From the NCBI GenBank assembly GCA_900557195.1, contig USRT01000012.1, positions 1 through 60,170 on the forward strand: a stretch of DNA of 60,170 nucleotides, in the 5' to 3' direction. The notes under the pieces are model-generated. The model was not told where the DNA came from. It was given only the letters and a program-made list of their open reading frames with translations, and did no database searches. The DNA is from an uncultured Clostridium sp. Its GTDB lineage: Bacteria; Bacillota; Clostridia; TANB77; CAG-508. Below, in pieces: positions 1 to 9,520 of this stretch. The translations under genes were made by a program, and so were the position numbers. Numbering within the stretch: position 1 is the first letter of the stretch; each line of letters opens with the position of its first letter.

Positions 1-909
1 TTTTCTTCTTTTTTACTACTTCCTTCTAAATTAAATCTATCTATATAACGTTTAAAATTTAATTCTCTAAAAATTTCATATACCTTTATATTATCCCATT
101 CTTCAGTTTTTAAAGAATCTATTGAGTTTTCAATTGGAACTTCTATATTAATTGTTCCAAGTTGCTTTGAAAGAAACGCTAAATCTTTGTTTTCTACTAA
201 TTTTTCTCTTAATTTTCCTTTTACGTTATCTTCTCCTGCTTCAATTTTTTCGTATAAATTCTCAATTGTTTTATATTCTTTTACTAAATTCAAAGCAGTT
301 TTTTCACCAACACCTGGAACTCCTGGTATATTGTCTGAAGTATCTCCCATAAGACCTTTTACTTCTATTAATTCTTTGGGCTCTATTCCATAAATCTCTA
401 AAACTTTATTTTTATCAAAGTTATCTACCTCTGTTTTCCCCATTTTAGTTCTAGGAATTCTAATAGTTACTTTATCTGTTGCAAGTTGAAAAGTATCTCT
501 ATCTCCAGAAAGTATAGTAACATCTAAGCCCTCTTTTTCACCAAGTCTTGCAAGTGTACCGAAGCACATCATCTGCCTCATAACCTTCTTTTTCTATTAT
601 TGTTATATTCATTGCTTTCAGAATTTCTTTTATTATTGGCATTTGCTCTGCAAGCTCATTTGGCATTCCTTTTCTTGTTGCCTTATATCCATCATATAAT
701 TTATGTCTAGCAGTTGGAGCTTTAAGGTCAAATGCAACTGCTATATATTCTGGTTTTAAATCTTCTAATACTTTAAACATTATTGCCAAAAAACCATATA
801 CTGCATTTGTATATTTTCCGTCTTTAGTCATTAGCATTTTACTTCCCATTATTCCATAAAATGCTCTATTTAAAATACTATTTCCATCTATTGCTATTAA
901 TCTACTCAA
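1..909 (-). CDS. polA: DNA polymerase I, N-terminal part (5'-3' exonuclease domain), contains a CGGT +1 shift site
   Basis: Removes RNA primers and fills gaps in replication and repair; only the first ~302 residues lie in the window and the gene runs off the left edge. The start is TTG at 909, preceded by AAGGAGG. Exonuclease metal and substrate motifs are visible: AIDGNSILNRAFYG near residue 7, VAFD, and GYEADD near residue 110. A helix-hairpin-helix segment with GDTSDNIPGVPGVGEKTA follows. The zero frame stops eight codons after 559-561, where CTT-CGG-T interrupts the conserved EADD-hydrophobic-LGTLA stretch. Skipping the C gives DVLGTLARLG and the normal protein. No other defect is seen, so this is a functional gene needing a +1 shift rather than a pseudogene. 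The family assignment is certain; the decoding is inferred. Confidence 0.93.
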
Positions 910-1398
910 AATTACTTTCCTCCTTGTAAATATTTTTTTAGTTATTTACGAAACGCTTATTCCTTAATATTGCTATAACATTTTTTACATATTTTTGTCT
1001 TTTCCTCCGATTTTAGTAATATTAATTTTCATAATATATATGTTAAAATGCATTATTTTTAATATCATATCTGATTTTCGTTGATATATCAACATTTAAT
1101 TTTCAAAACAGTTTCACAATTACACAAAAATCTTTTATTTAATCCTTTATTTTCACACATGTATTCTTTAAAATATATAATTTAGCCTCAAAGTAGGTTT
1201 AAGAAGTCTGATATATATATTAAAAAATGGAGCTTCGACCCTGAGCCGCTATTATTGTATCTGTTTATAGTGTGTCTCTATCATTTGAATCTGTGCCAAA
1301 CTAAAACGCCTTAGAGAACGGAATTTTTTAATATATATATCAGACTTCTTAAACCGGACCTCTGGCACATACTAAAAAATACAGACAATAATAGGCTA
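910..1398. other. Intergenic region upstream of polA holding a hairpin element
   Basis: No ORF is supported here. The part nearest polA (910-1180) is plain AT-rich DNA. The rest is the family 1 hairpin element described separately. The polA ribosome binding site lies at the left end. Confidence 0.6.
1185..1370. repeat. Hairpin element family 1, copy A
   Basis: A 33-nt arm at 1196-1228 is perfectly complementary to 1323-1355 and encloses a ~94-nt core. The core contains GAGCTTCGACC, TGTATCTGTTTATAGTGTGTC, GAATCTG and CGCCTTAGAG blocks that recur in copy B near 44.6 kb. The arms share only their AT-rich inner part with copy B, yet each copy is self-complementary. Short flanks (CAAAGTAGGT on the left, an ACC-GAC-TC-GCA pattern on the right) are also shared. 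Fold conservation despite sequence change suggests a structured RNA or a hairpin-type mobile element. Function unknown. Confidence 0.75.
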
Positions 1399-2934
1399 TT
1401 ATTCCAAAACAACATATTTTCCAAAGTCCTTAACTTCAAATCCATCTAAATTAATCTTCTCTATATCATCTTTTCTTATAACATAAATCCCATCATTCAC
1501 CATATTAGCTGGAATATAAAAATTATATTTTCCAAAACTCTTCACAACCTCAAAATTACTACCTTTTGTAAAATATGTAACAGTTTCTTTAAATTCTATT
1601 GGATTGCTTTTCGTATAAAAAAGTACATATATATATGGTTCTTTTATTTTATTTGTTATATATATTTTTTTATCCTTACTATCTACATACTCTATTACTT
1701 CCTGTAATCCTCCTTCAAATACAAACATTTCATCAAAATTTTTATTAAAATAATATAAACCAAAACTGATAAAACTATATATGTATAGTAATATTAAAAT
1801 TATTGGCACTAATTTCCTAGATTTTTCTATGGTAGCACTTATTCCTATTACTACATAATAAATTATAGGAAACATTATTACATTTATTCTATTAATATTT
1901 GGCTCACAAACAAACATCAATAATAAAGAAGAAATAAACCAAATATTTATTATATTTTTACTTATGTTCTCTTCGTTTTTTCTAAAGTTTATAAATATTC
2001 CAAGAATCATGAATGGAACTGAAAAAATGTAGCATATTCCATACCATTTCAAAGCATTCCATTCTAATTTGTCATTTTGAAACATTACTATTTTAATTGA
2101 TTCTATAAAATTATTTAAACTATTTTTCAAAAAGCTACCTGAAAATACAGATGATACCTCTTGATAACGATTAGCTGTAAGCCTTGGAATAGTAGTAAAT
2201 CCTAAATTTATTTGTGGTAAATCAAATGTATTTATAATAGTAAAAATTATTAATGGTGATGCTATTATTCCTGTTATTAGTAAAGTTTTTATAGCTTGAC
2301 TTATTTTTATATTTTTCTTATATAATAAATAAATCAAAGTTATTCCTAAAAATACTGGTACAAAAAAATATGATGTCCCATATGCATATGTAGAAATACC
2401 AAGTACTCCAGCAAATAAATATAATAGTTTAGCATTTTTAGTTCTAATATATTTAATTAGTATAAATGAACTAAGTAAAATTAATTCTGGAAGTATATTT
2501 GATTCTAATCCCCATCTACTTTTCATTATGTGCCATGGGCAAATTACTAAAAAAGCAAGACCAATAATGGCTACTTTTTTATTTTCTACATTTTTTATTA
2601 ATTTATAAAATAAAAATAACGCCAAAATACCTATTAAAGCCATTGGTAGTCTAATAGAAAATACATTTAACCCAAATATCAAAATAAATGGCATCATGAT
2701 ATATGAATATAATACATTTTGACCGCTTCCCCATGCCACAAAATGTACAGGTAAAAAATTACCATTCCTATCAACACCATAATTTAATACTGAATACGCT
2801 TCATATCCAGCTGACACTTCATCTACATTTAGAGCATTTGGAACTTTATCAATTAATACAACCCTTATAATAGCTCCAAATAAAATTAATAATATTATTA
2901 AAATTAAAGATTTATTTTGTTTTAATTTATTCAT
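1399..2934 (-). CDS. GT-C fold membrane glycosyltransferase (PMT/ArnT-like)
   Basis: About 511 residues, with many hydrophobic segments. The N-terminal NVDEVSAGYEAY stretch in the first extracytoplasmic loop carries the Asp-Glu pair typical of GT-C enzymes that use polyprenyl-phosphate sugars. WHIMKSRWGLE lies near residue 140. It is a clear paralogue of the protein at 12120-13667 (shared NVDE, NYG-DR, LPV, G-GQ-LY-YI and PWHIM-SRWGL blocks). I chose the internal ATG at 2934; a TTG 18 nt upstream is possible and would overlap the upstream gene. It is the last gene of a three-gene membrane-protein run (5754 to 1399), so co-transcription is likely. Sugar and acceptor cannot be told from sequence. 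Confidence 0.8.
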   Translation of the reverse strand: MNKLKQNKSLILIILLILFGAIIRVVLIDKVPNALNVDEVSAGYEAYSVLNYGVDRNGNFLPVHFVAWGSGQNVLYSYIMMPFILIFGLNVFSIRLPMALIGILALFLFYKLIKNVENKKVAIIGLAFLVICPWHIMKSRWGLESNILPELILLSSFILIKYIRTKNAKLLYLFAGVLGISTYAYGTSYFFVPVFLGITLIYLLYKKNIKISQAIKTLLITGIIASPLIIFTIINTFDLPQINLGFTTIPRLTANRYQEVSSVFSGSFLKNSLNNFIESIKIVMFQNDKLEWNALKWYGICYIFSVPFMILGIFINFRKNEENISKNIINIWFISSLLLMFVCEPNINRINVIMFPIIYYVVIGISATIEKSRKLVPIILILLYIYSFISFGLYYFNKNFDEMFVFEGGLQEVIEYVDSKDKKIYITNKIKEPYIYVLFYTKSNPIEFKETVTYFTKGSNFEVVKSFGKYNFYIPANMVNDGIYVIRKDDIEKINLDGFEVKDFGKYVVLE

Positions 2935-4420
2935 AAATTTCAAAGTTACCAATCTCTCCTGTTTTTTCTTTATTATTTATAATATAGTTTCTCACCTTTT
3001 CGGGATTTTGCCAATTTCTTTTATATTTACTATTCATTATTAAGATTATAGCATTTTCTTCATTTTTTAGTTTTTCTATTTGTCCTTCTTCTCCATCTTT
3101 TCCAAGATTCCCTTTTAAGAACATATCATAATCTTTATTGTATCTGTCTATTGGAATCATATAAACTGATGCAGTTGCATCTAAAATATATACTTTTTTC
3201 TGTGATGAGTTTATATACTCTCCAATATTCTTTATTGATTTAATATAATTTTCATTCATAATAGTAAATTTAAAATGTTTAAGTTCATAATTTTTATTTG
3301 ATTTTACATATATATTTATTGAGTATATTAGACAAACAATACTAATTAATAATATTGCTATTTTAAAAAAATCTCCCAAAAATTCTTTTATATTTTCATT
3401 ACTTAATATTTTATTTATACATATATTTGCAAAATATGCTAAGCTAATAAATCCTGGAAAAATTCCAATTAGAAAATGAACATTATCTGCAATTGGATAT
3501 ATAACTATCATACTTGCTATTGTATAAACTGACAAAATAAATAATATTTTATTCTTCTTTTTTACATATAACCCCAAATTTAATATAACTATTATTGGAA
3601 TTAAAACAGCTAAAATTTTAATAAAAAATCCTGAATTTTTTATTAAATTTATATATGGTATATAATTCGAAAAAGTTTTTATTCCTAATATGCAATAACT
3701 TATAAAATCGTAAATTGCTCCATTAATTATTAAATATATTAAAATAATAACTATTGGAATTAATGATCCTATTACTCTTGTAAATACTATTTTTATAAAT
3801 TCTATTAAATCTTTTTTACTTCTTATTTCTAAACATTTATACAAAACTGCTACTAAAATAATACACATTCCTGTACTTTGTTTAGAAGTAAAACATAAAC
3901 CTGCCAGTATTCCTATTATAAAATCTATTTTAAAATTGTATACTAATATTTTTTCGTTTCTTAAATAGCTTTTTATCTCTATATAAATTATTGTTAATAA
4001 TATTGCTAGTATCAAATAATTATAATCTATAGCTATATATGGTGTAATAATAAAACATATAAATATTAAAATTAAATATTTTATATAATCTTTTACTTTT
4101 AATTTATCTAATATAAAAAACACAGTAATTTCTATATATGTTATTAGTAAAACAGCTAAAAATCTCATTACCATTACTTCTTGTCTGAATATTTTTAAAA
4201 ATATAGAGACTAACATTGGAAGTAATGGCATCTGAATCATATTAAAATCTTTATATGGAATTAATCCATTTGCCATATTATTTGCAAAATTAAAATTCCA
4301 TAATTCATCTAGATCTGTTAATTCTTTAATTAATAAAATTGATGTATTATATAGTAATAGTGAAATTATTATTAATACTATTTTTGATAATACCTTTTTG
4401 TCTCTTTTATGAAAATTCAT
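2927..4420 (-). CDS. GT-C type polytopic membrane protein
   Basis: A 497-residue, strongly hydrophobic protein with a first-loop LDELWNFNFANN motif and a GLIPYKDFNMIQMP segment. This fits GT-C glycosyltransferases that act on lipid-linked sugars at the outer face of the membrane. A short hydrophilic C-terminal tail (about residues 395-497) contains a KKVYILDATAS stretch, probably extracytoplasmic. It starts next to the stop of the upstream gene at 4421 and overlaps the next gene by a few bases, so the three genes are coupled. Donor and acceptor are unknown. Confidence 0.75.
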   Translation of the reverse strand: MNFHKRDKKVLSKIVLIIISLLLYNTSILLIKELTDLDELWNFNFANNMANGLIPYKDFNMIQMPLLPMLVSIFLKIFRQEVMVMRFLAVLLITYIEITVFFILDKLKVKDYIKYLILIFICFIITPYIAIDYNYLILAILLTIIYIEIKSYLRNEKILVYNFKIDFIIGILAGLCFTSKQSTGMCIILVAVLYKCLEIRSKKDLIEFIKIVFTRVIGSLIPIVIILIYLIINGAIYDFISYCILGIKTFSNYIPYINLIKNSGFFIKILAVLIPIIVILNLGLYVKKKNKILFILSVYTIASMIVIYPIADNVHFLIGIFPGFISLAYFANICINKILSNENIKEFLGDFFKIAILLISIVCLIYSINIYVKSNKNYELKHFKFTIMNENYIKSIKNIGEYINSSQKKVYILDATASVYMIPIDRYNKDYDMFLKGNLGKDGEEGQIEKLKNEENAIILIMNSKYKRNWQNPEKVRNYIINNKEKTGEIGNFEIYE

Positions 4421-5754
4421 TTATGTACCTTTCTTTTTTGTAACTTGTATTTGCATACATTTTACAATAAATAAATTTATACCTAATAAAAATATTAATA
4501 AATTTCTATATGTAAAATAGTTATGATAATATGAATGATTATTCATTAATAATAGCCATATAATTGGACTGATTGCAATAATTAAAAATGGAATTGCATT
4601 TATTATATTTTCTTTAGTAACTATTATTTTCTTATCTGAAATTAACTTACACACAATAATTATAACTGGCAATACTAAGCCTGGAATTCCGTCCTATTCC
4701 TAAGTAGTTTATATTTGTACATAATAACCATTGTAAATTATATCTAATAGTATCTAAATGAGAAATACTTGCTCCACTATATTGAACAGAGTTTATCCTA
4801 AATATAGTTTGATATATTGCTGTTTGCCATGTTTCTTTTTGGTATATCAAATCTGTTATAGTCCATTTCAACATCCACATTAAGAAATATCCTATTCCCC
4901 AGAAAAAACATGTTTTTATTAGAATTTTCATTTTTTCTTTAAAATCTTTTTTATCTAACATCAAAAGAATAGTTGAAACTCCCATAAATAAAGTTATTAT
5001 TGGAGTGGTTAAAAAATCAAAATAACATGTTATAATTCCGTACTACCATAAACATATTCATGGTTTTGTTTATATTTATTTCCTTTTGCATTAGTAAAAT
5101 AATATTAAATATGATTGCTATAATAAAGCAAAATGAACCTTGTAGACTTATTCCCATTATACTAATATCAATTCCTAAAAGAGAAATTAGATATATGAGC
5201 ATAACTTTAATATTAAATTTTTTATATAGTAAAATTAGCATAATTATTGTACTTACTATTATAATAAAACTAAATAGATATCGTATACCTTCTATATTAA
5301 AAATAAGTAATAATGGTCTTAATATAATTAAATATCCATGCCAATATCTTGTATATTCATATGAATCTATATCTTTTTCTTTTAGCATTTCTTCCAAATC
5401 TGATGTTCCATATTCTGCATCATAATTTGTTGCTAATTCTATATCTTGTAAAGAGTCTGGATATACATTTGTAGTTATTCCTGGCAAATAATTTCTTCTT
5501 GCCACTATACTTGAATAAAATGGCTCATTACTATCTATTGAATATGCAATATTAACCATCAATTCTTCTGTTAAATTATCTGCATACATATTTCCTATAT
5601 GTCTTCTCCAAGTTTCGCTTTTTAAAATTTTGCTTGATTCTATAACGTTGTTTTTTATTTGTGAACTTGGAATCATACATGATATTGTAAGAGTAATTAT
5701 TAATATTATAGTTGTTATTATAAATGTAATTATATATGATTTGGCTTCTTTCAT
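4421..5754 (-). CDS. Polytopic membrane protein needing two +1 shifts at CGGA
   Basis: The reading frame is interrupted twice, each time at CGGA: GTA-CGG-A at 5038-5040 and GGA-CGG-A at 4689-4691. Skipping the C at both sites joins three partial frames into one 443-residue protein, reading VVGIITCYFDF across the first site and IGGIPGLVLPV across the second. The start ATG at 5754 follows AGAGGT. There is an N-terminal membrane anchor, a soluble loop of about 100 residues, then about eight hydrophobic segments. The layout resembles membrane proteins found with surface-glycan GT-C enzymes, and it is first in the run with the two genes downstream. No exact family is recognised. Both joins fall in hydrophobic sequence that flows without a break, which supports the corrected reading. 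Confidence 0.72.
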
Positions 5755-5902
5755 AGTACCTCTTTTTATTACGATATGATAATATTTGTTTTAGATTCTA
5801 TCATATTTGTAACTTATGGGTCAACTAATAAATAGCCTTTACTTAGATTTGTTTCTACTATTTGATATTCTTATGCAATAATCCAGTACAAAGGTATGAT
5901 AT

Positions 5903-5943
5903 AAAAAAAATTACTAGATATTATGATACCTAGTAATTTTTTT
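5903..5943 (-). terminator. Rho-independent terminator
   Basis: On the minus strand a stem of about 13 bp (AAAAAATTACTAG with its complement) is followed by a T-run. It lies just after the stop of the 267-aa gene. Confidence 0.75.
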
Positions 5944-5950
5944 ATTTATA

Positions 5951-6755
5951 TTAAATTTCATATTCTGAAGTTATTCCTTTTTCAATTAAAACTTTTTCTC
6001 TTGTTCTTAATATTGTTCTAGAAGTATCATCGATTTTGCTCTCTGGATCACTTAATACTTCTTGTATTGCTCCCATTTCATTCTTTTTTAATAATTGCAT
6101 TTTTAATCTTATCATTTCTTGTAGTTCTGCAAATCTTTTATATTGTTCTAAATCATCAAATTTTCTTATTCTTCTTTTACCTGTTTCAGCACTATAAATT
6201 AGCCTATCTTCTGCTAAAAATCTAAAACCATCTGTATATTCACTAACATTTTTTAAAAATCCATTTTCAATTTCTTCTCTTCTTCTTCCGAGCAAAATTA
6301 TCTACTGTTTCTTTAATTAATTTAAACAATTCATCAGATGCCATTGGCTTTAGCCCTTCTAGATATTCAGGTGATTGAATTCTATCTAATACCTCTATTT
6401 CTGAATGATTTCCATTTTCTAGTACATTCTTTATATCCCTTTGTACTTTACTCTTTATCCTTTCTCTTATAAAACTGTAAACACATAATTTTACACATTG
6501 TTTCATTAACGGTGTATTTGGTTTAAACTTACTAATATATTGCTTTCCTAACATAGAATTTAATGTACTTATAATTGCTTGTTCATCTTCACTTTGTTCA
6601 ATCATATATTTAAAATCGCTTTCAATATTTGGTTTTATAGCTTCTGTTAATTCCTTTATTGTTGGTTGTTTACTAAATCCTTTTTTCTTACATGGTTTAT
6701 CTGTTTCAACTATTGCAGGAGTTTTTATATTATCTTTTGGGATTCTTGCTTTCAT
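5951..6755 (-). CDS. Hypothetical protein of 267 aa with a CGGA +1 shift site
   Basis: I do not recognise a family. The first frame (start ATG at 6755) runs to DNFARKKKRRN and stops. A second frame begins inside its end. At 6288-6290 the sequence GCT-CGG-A lies exactly at the junction, and skipping the C gives DNFAGRRREEIENG and a continuous 267-residue protein. It is highly charged and predicted mostly helical, with no membrane segment. The C-terminal 110 residues are rich in Arg, Lys and Glu (GKRRIRKFDDLEQYKRF). A good sigma-A promoter with an overlapping palindrome lies upstream at 6796-6843 and a terminator follows, so it is a single-gene unit. Confidence 0.6.
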
Positions 6756-6795
6756 ATCATACCATCCTTTTAAATTTAATATTTCAATACGTTAT

Positions 6796-6824
6796 ATTAT
6801 ACCATTGTTTTTTGTTTATGTAAA
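6796..6824 (-). promoter_or_regulatory. Sigma-A type promoter for the 267-aa gene
   Basis: On the minus strand TTTACA (6819-6824) and a perfect TATAAT (6796-6801) are separated by 17 nt, about 40 nt upstream of the ATG at 6755. Confidence 0.7.
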
Positions 6825-6843
6825 GTGTTTTTGTACACTTTAC
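6820..6843. promoter_or_regulatory. Palindrome overlapping the -35 box, candidate operator
   Basis: GTAAAGTG, an 8-nt centre, then CACTTTAC. The palindrome covers part of the -35 element of the promoter at 6796-6824. There is no T-run after it, so a repressor site is more likely than a terminator. Confidence 0.45.
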
Positions 6844-6923
6844 TTGTTCTTATCCAAATATTTTCCTCCTTATTTATCATAATTTTCTTCTTTTTATATT
6901 ATGCAAATTATAAGCTATGTCAA

Positions 6924-7448
6924 TTAAATATTGGTGCACTTCCAAATACTATTAATGTATTTTTTACTATTTTCAAGTCTCTTCATTTCTTTTATAATAT
7001 ATTCTATATCATCATCATTAAGTGGTTCAAATCCATCATAAAATCCACTTTTTCTATCTGGTAAATATGGTGCATCTGGAAATTTCTGTTTTTTAGCATT
7101 AATTGTTCTTCCAAAAATATGTTCATGATAGTATGGCTTTGAGAAATTACCATTTTCCTCTTTCTTCCAAGCCCAATTACCCGCTTCAAAAAAATTAATT
7201 CTCACAATTTTAATATTTCTTTTTTCCATTGCAATTTTATATGCTTCACAAATCATTTGACACAATCTTTGTTGTTCTAAAACTTCATTTGGAGAAAAAT
7301 CTAAACGTGAATCATATCTATATTTATCACCATTTGCTCTTATCATCATATGTCCGCCTTCTTCTCTTGAAATAAAAGGGTGATTTGCTGCAACTACTAT
7401 AAAATTGTCTGTTTCCCATATAACTTTCTTTCCATCTATCGTTTTCAT
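6924..7448 (-). CDS. HIT-like nucleotide-binding protein
   Basis: A 174-residue protein with YYHEHIFGR near residue 128, matching the histidine-triad region of HIT-family nucleotide hydrolases and transferases in degenerate form. The preceding segment (KIVRINFFEAGNWAW) fits the beta strand before the triad. FPDAPYLPDRKSGFYDGFEPL follows the motif. An out-of-frame CGG (GCG-GGT) is tolerated here. It sits just downstream of queH, 25 nt away, and may be co-transcribed with it. The substrate is unknown. Confidence 0.65.
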   Translation of the reverse strand: MKTIDGKKVIWETDNFIVVAANHPFISREEGGHMMIRANGDKYRYDSRLDFSPNEVLEQQRLCQMICEAYKIAMEKRNIKIVRINFFEAGNWAWKKEENGNFSKPYYHEHIFGRTINAKKQKFPDAPYLPDRKSGFYDGFEPLNDDDIEYIIKEMKRLENSKKYINSIWKCTNI

Positions 7449-7472
7449 CTTAAATTTTCTCCTTTCAACTTA

Positions 7473-8519
7473 CTAGTTATCTTTCTTTATCTTCTTTAAA
7501 TCTTTTGAATAATAATACATATCTGTACAATGTAAATCTCCATCACATATTTCTTCTTTATAATTATCTATAAAGAAATTCCTTATTGTTTTCTCATATT
7601 TATCAAAACCTTGCTTAACATAGAATGGAATATTGTTTTCTGTTGTTCCTACTAACATCTTACTATATTTCTGTTTATAATTACCACATAATGACTTTAA
7701 TAGCTTTTTGCTATATCCTTTATTTCTATATTCTTTTTTGGTAACTAAATTTTTCAATTCTAATGTATTTTTAGAAATAGGCAAAATTACTGCTAAAGAA
7801 ACTATTTCTTCACCAATTTTTAATCCATAGACATCAGAATCGTTCAAATACTTGGAAATCATATCTTTTGAAGGATCTGCTTCTAATAATAGGTCTATGT
7901 AGTCTTCTTTATTTTCTATCCTTTTTACTTGTATATTCGTTCTACTAGGAAGCTCGTAACCCTCTGGTAATTCTGGTTTTACTTGATTGTGGCAATTATA
8001 TCTACTTTCCTCCGAAAAAATACATCCACAATATTTTTGCATATACAACCCAAGCTCTCTTGCTTTTGCTTGTCCTTCTCTGAATCCTATTCTAAAGTCT
8101 CTATATACAAATTCCAAATCATATTTATCTGCAATCTCTTGCATCATTTGTCTAAGTACTTCATGTTTTTGATATGGACTTACAAAAAGAGTAGTTGTTA
8201 TTGCATCATATCCGTTTTCTTTTGCATATTTTGCAGTTTGTTCTAATCTTACTTTATAGCAATAATTTTTGCATCTATTACCTAAATCATTAATTACATT
8301 TTTGCAAAATGTATCTAAGCCATATTCTTCTTCAAATATGGCTTTTACATTTATACTTTCACTATATTCTTTTAATGTATCTCTTCTTGTTTTATATTCT
8401 ATATATGGATGAATATTAGGATTATACCAATATAGAGTTGGCTCTATTCCTTCTTTTCTTAAGTGTTCTATGCAATATACACTACATGGTGCACAACATG
8501 TATGCATTAATAATTTCAT
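7473..8519 (-). CDS. queH: Epoxyqueuosine reductase QueH fused to a GNAT acetyltransferase domain
   Basis: Residues 1-190 are the QueH (DUF208) family, which reduces epoxyqueuosine to queuosine in tRNA. The Cys ligands are visible: HTCCAPCS at the start, NRCKNYCYKVRL in the middle and MQKYCGCIFSEESRY at the end, with TTTLFVSPYQKH and DFRIGFREGQ blocks between. Residues ~205-345 form a GNAT-like fold with the acetyl-CoA loop segment KKEYRNKGYSKKLLKSL and a C-terminal NNIPFYVKQGFDKYEKT. I chose the ATG at 8519 because GAGGAG lies 8-9 nt upstream; the longer GTG start would sit on that site. The GNAT extension is unusual, and its target is not evident. Confidence 0.88.
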   Translation of the reverse strand: MKLLMHTCCAPCSVYCIEHLRKEGIEPTLYWYNPNIHPYIEYKTRRDTLKEYSESINVKAIFEEEYGLDTFCKNVINDLGNRCKNYCYKVRLEQTAKYAKENGYDAITTTLFVSPYQKHEVLRQMMQEIADKYDLEFVYRDFRIGFREGQAKARELGLYMQKYCGCIFSEESRYNCHNQVKPELPEGYELPSRTNIQVKRIENKEDYIDLLLEADPSKDMISKYLNDSDVYGLKIGEEIVSLAVILPISKNTLELKNLVTKKEYRNKGYSKKLLKSLCGNYKQKYSKMLVGTTENNIPFYVKQGFDKYEKTIRNFFIDNYKEEICDGDLHCTDMYYYSKDLKKIKKDN

Positions 8520-8524
8520 AAAAT

Positions 8525-9469
8525 TCACTCCTCATAATTTTTATTTTCGTTTTTGTAATAATTTATTAAATTAAGTTCATCTCTTTGCTTCTGATGTTTA
8601 ACTACTGTATCTAATATCACTCCGCATTGTGCTACTATAACTGATAATATTACAAATCCTGTTGCAAGTACAGCTGATGGTAATTTAGTAATATAATCTG
8701 TTTTTATAAATTCTACTATAACTGGAATACCTATTATTAACCCTAAGATAAATAAACCTATTGCGATTGTAGCAAAAAATTTAAATGGTTTATAATCTTT
8801 ATACATTTTTACTATTGTATTTAATACTTTTATTCCATCTTTGATAGTACTTAATTTAGATTTACTTCCATTTGGTCTATCTTTATAATCTATAGGTATT
8901 TCTTTTATAATCATTCTTCTATCTAATGCATATAATGTCATTTCTGTTTCTATTTCGAAATTTTTACTCATAACAGGCATATTTTTAACAAACATTTTAT
9001 TAAAACATCTATATCCTGTCATTATATCTTTTAAATTTGTATTAAACATTATATTTATTGTATCTTTTACTACACTATTTCCAATCTTATGAAAATTTCT
9101 TTTATTTTGCTTTTTATATGAACCATTTGATATTCTATCACCACAACACATATCTGCAGTTCCATTTTTTATTGGTTCTATTAGTTCGTGTACTTTTTCT
9201 GCAGGATATGTATCATCACCATCTACTATAATGTAAATATCTGCATCAATTTCCCTAAACATTCTCCTTACAACATTACCCTTGCCTTGATTATATTCAT
9301 TTTTTACAATTGCACCATTTTCTTTTGCTATCTTGCAAGTTCTATCTTTTGAATTATTGTTATAAACATAAATTTTAGCATCTGGCAGTTCTTTTTTAAA
9401 ATCTTTTATTACTTTTCCTATTGTTAATTCTTCATTATAACAAGGTATTAATACTGCTATATTATCCAT
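8525..9469 (-). CDS. Family 2 glycosyltransferase with C-terminal membrane helices
   Basis: About 314 residues. The GT-A domain starts at once with AVLIPCYNEELTIGKVI. IIVDGDDTYPAE carries the metal-binding Asp residues near position 95, and DIMTGYRCF is the acceptor-loop signature of polyprenyl-phosphate glycosyltransferases. The catalytic domain is followed by a RPNGSKSKL segment and two hydrophobic helices near the C-terminus. The start is the second ATG (9469), which has GGAGG five bases upstream. The likely product is a polyprenyl-phosphate sugar used by the GT-C enzymes nearby. It lies immediately upstream of queH on the same strand. Confidence 0.85.
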   Translation of the reverse strand: MDNIAVLIPCYNEELTIGKVIKDFKKELPDAKIYVYNNNSKDRTCKIAKENGAIVKNEYNQGKGNVVRRMFREIDADIYIIVDGDDTYPAEKVHELIEPIKNGTADMCCGDRISNGSYKKQNKRNFHKIGNSVVKDTINIMFNTNLKDIMTGYRCFNKMFVKNMPVMSKNFEIETEMTLYALDRRMIIKEIPIDYKDRPNGSKSKLSTIKDGIKVLNTIVKMYKDYKPFKFFATIAIGLFILGLIIGIPVIVEFIKTDYITKLPSAVLATGFVILSVIVAQCGVILDTVVKHQKQRDELNLINYYKNENKNYEE

Positions 9470-9520
9470 GTAATCCTCCATTTCGTTGCTTCGCTAGGCA
9501 CAAATGCCATGGCCATAGTT

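Noticed and set aside
187..393. Plus-strand ORFs opposite polA, and other plus-strand ORFs such as 18526-19095, 30-aa to 189-aa
   Set aside because: They are antisense shadows of convincing minus-strand genes and show no family motif or ribosome binding site.
1196..1355. Hairpin elements as simple terminators
   Set aside because: The stems are 33-38 nt with 80-110 nt structured interiors conserved between copies, far larger than terminators.
1185..1370. Hairpin elements as CRISPR repeats
   Set aside because: No spaced array of short repeats is present and no cas gene is nearby.
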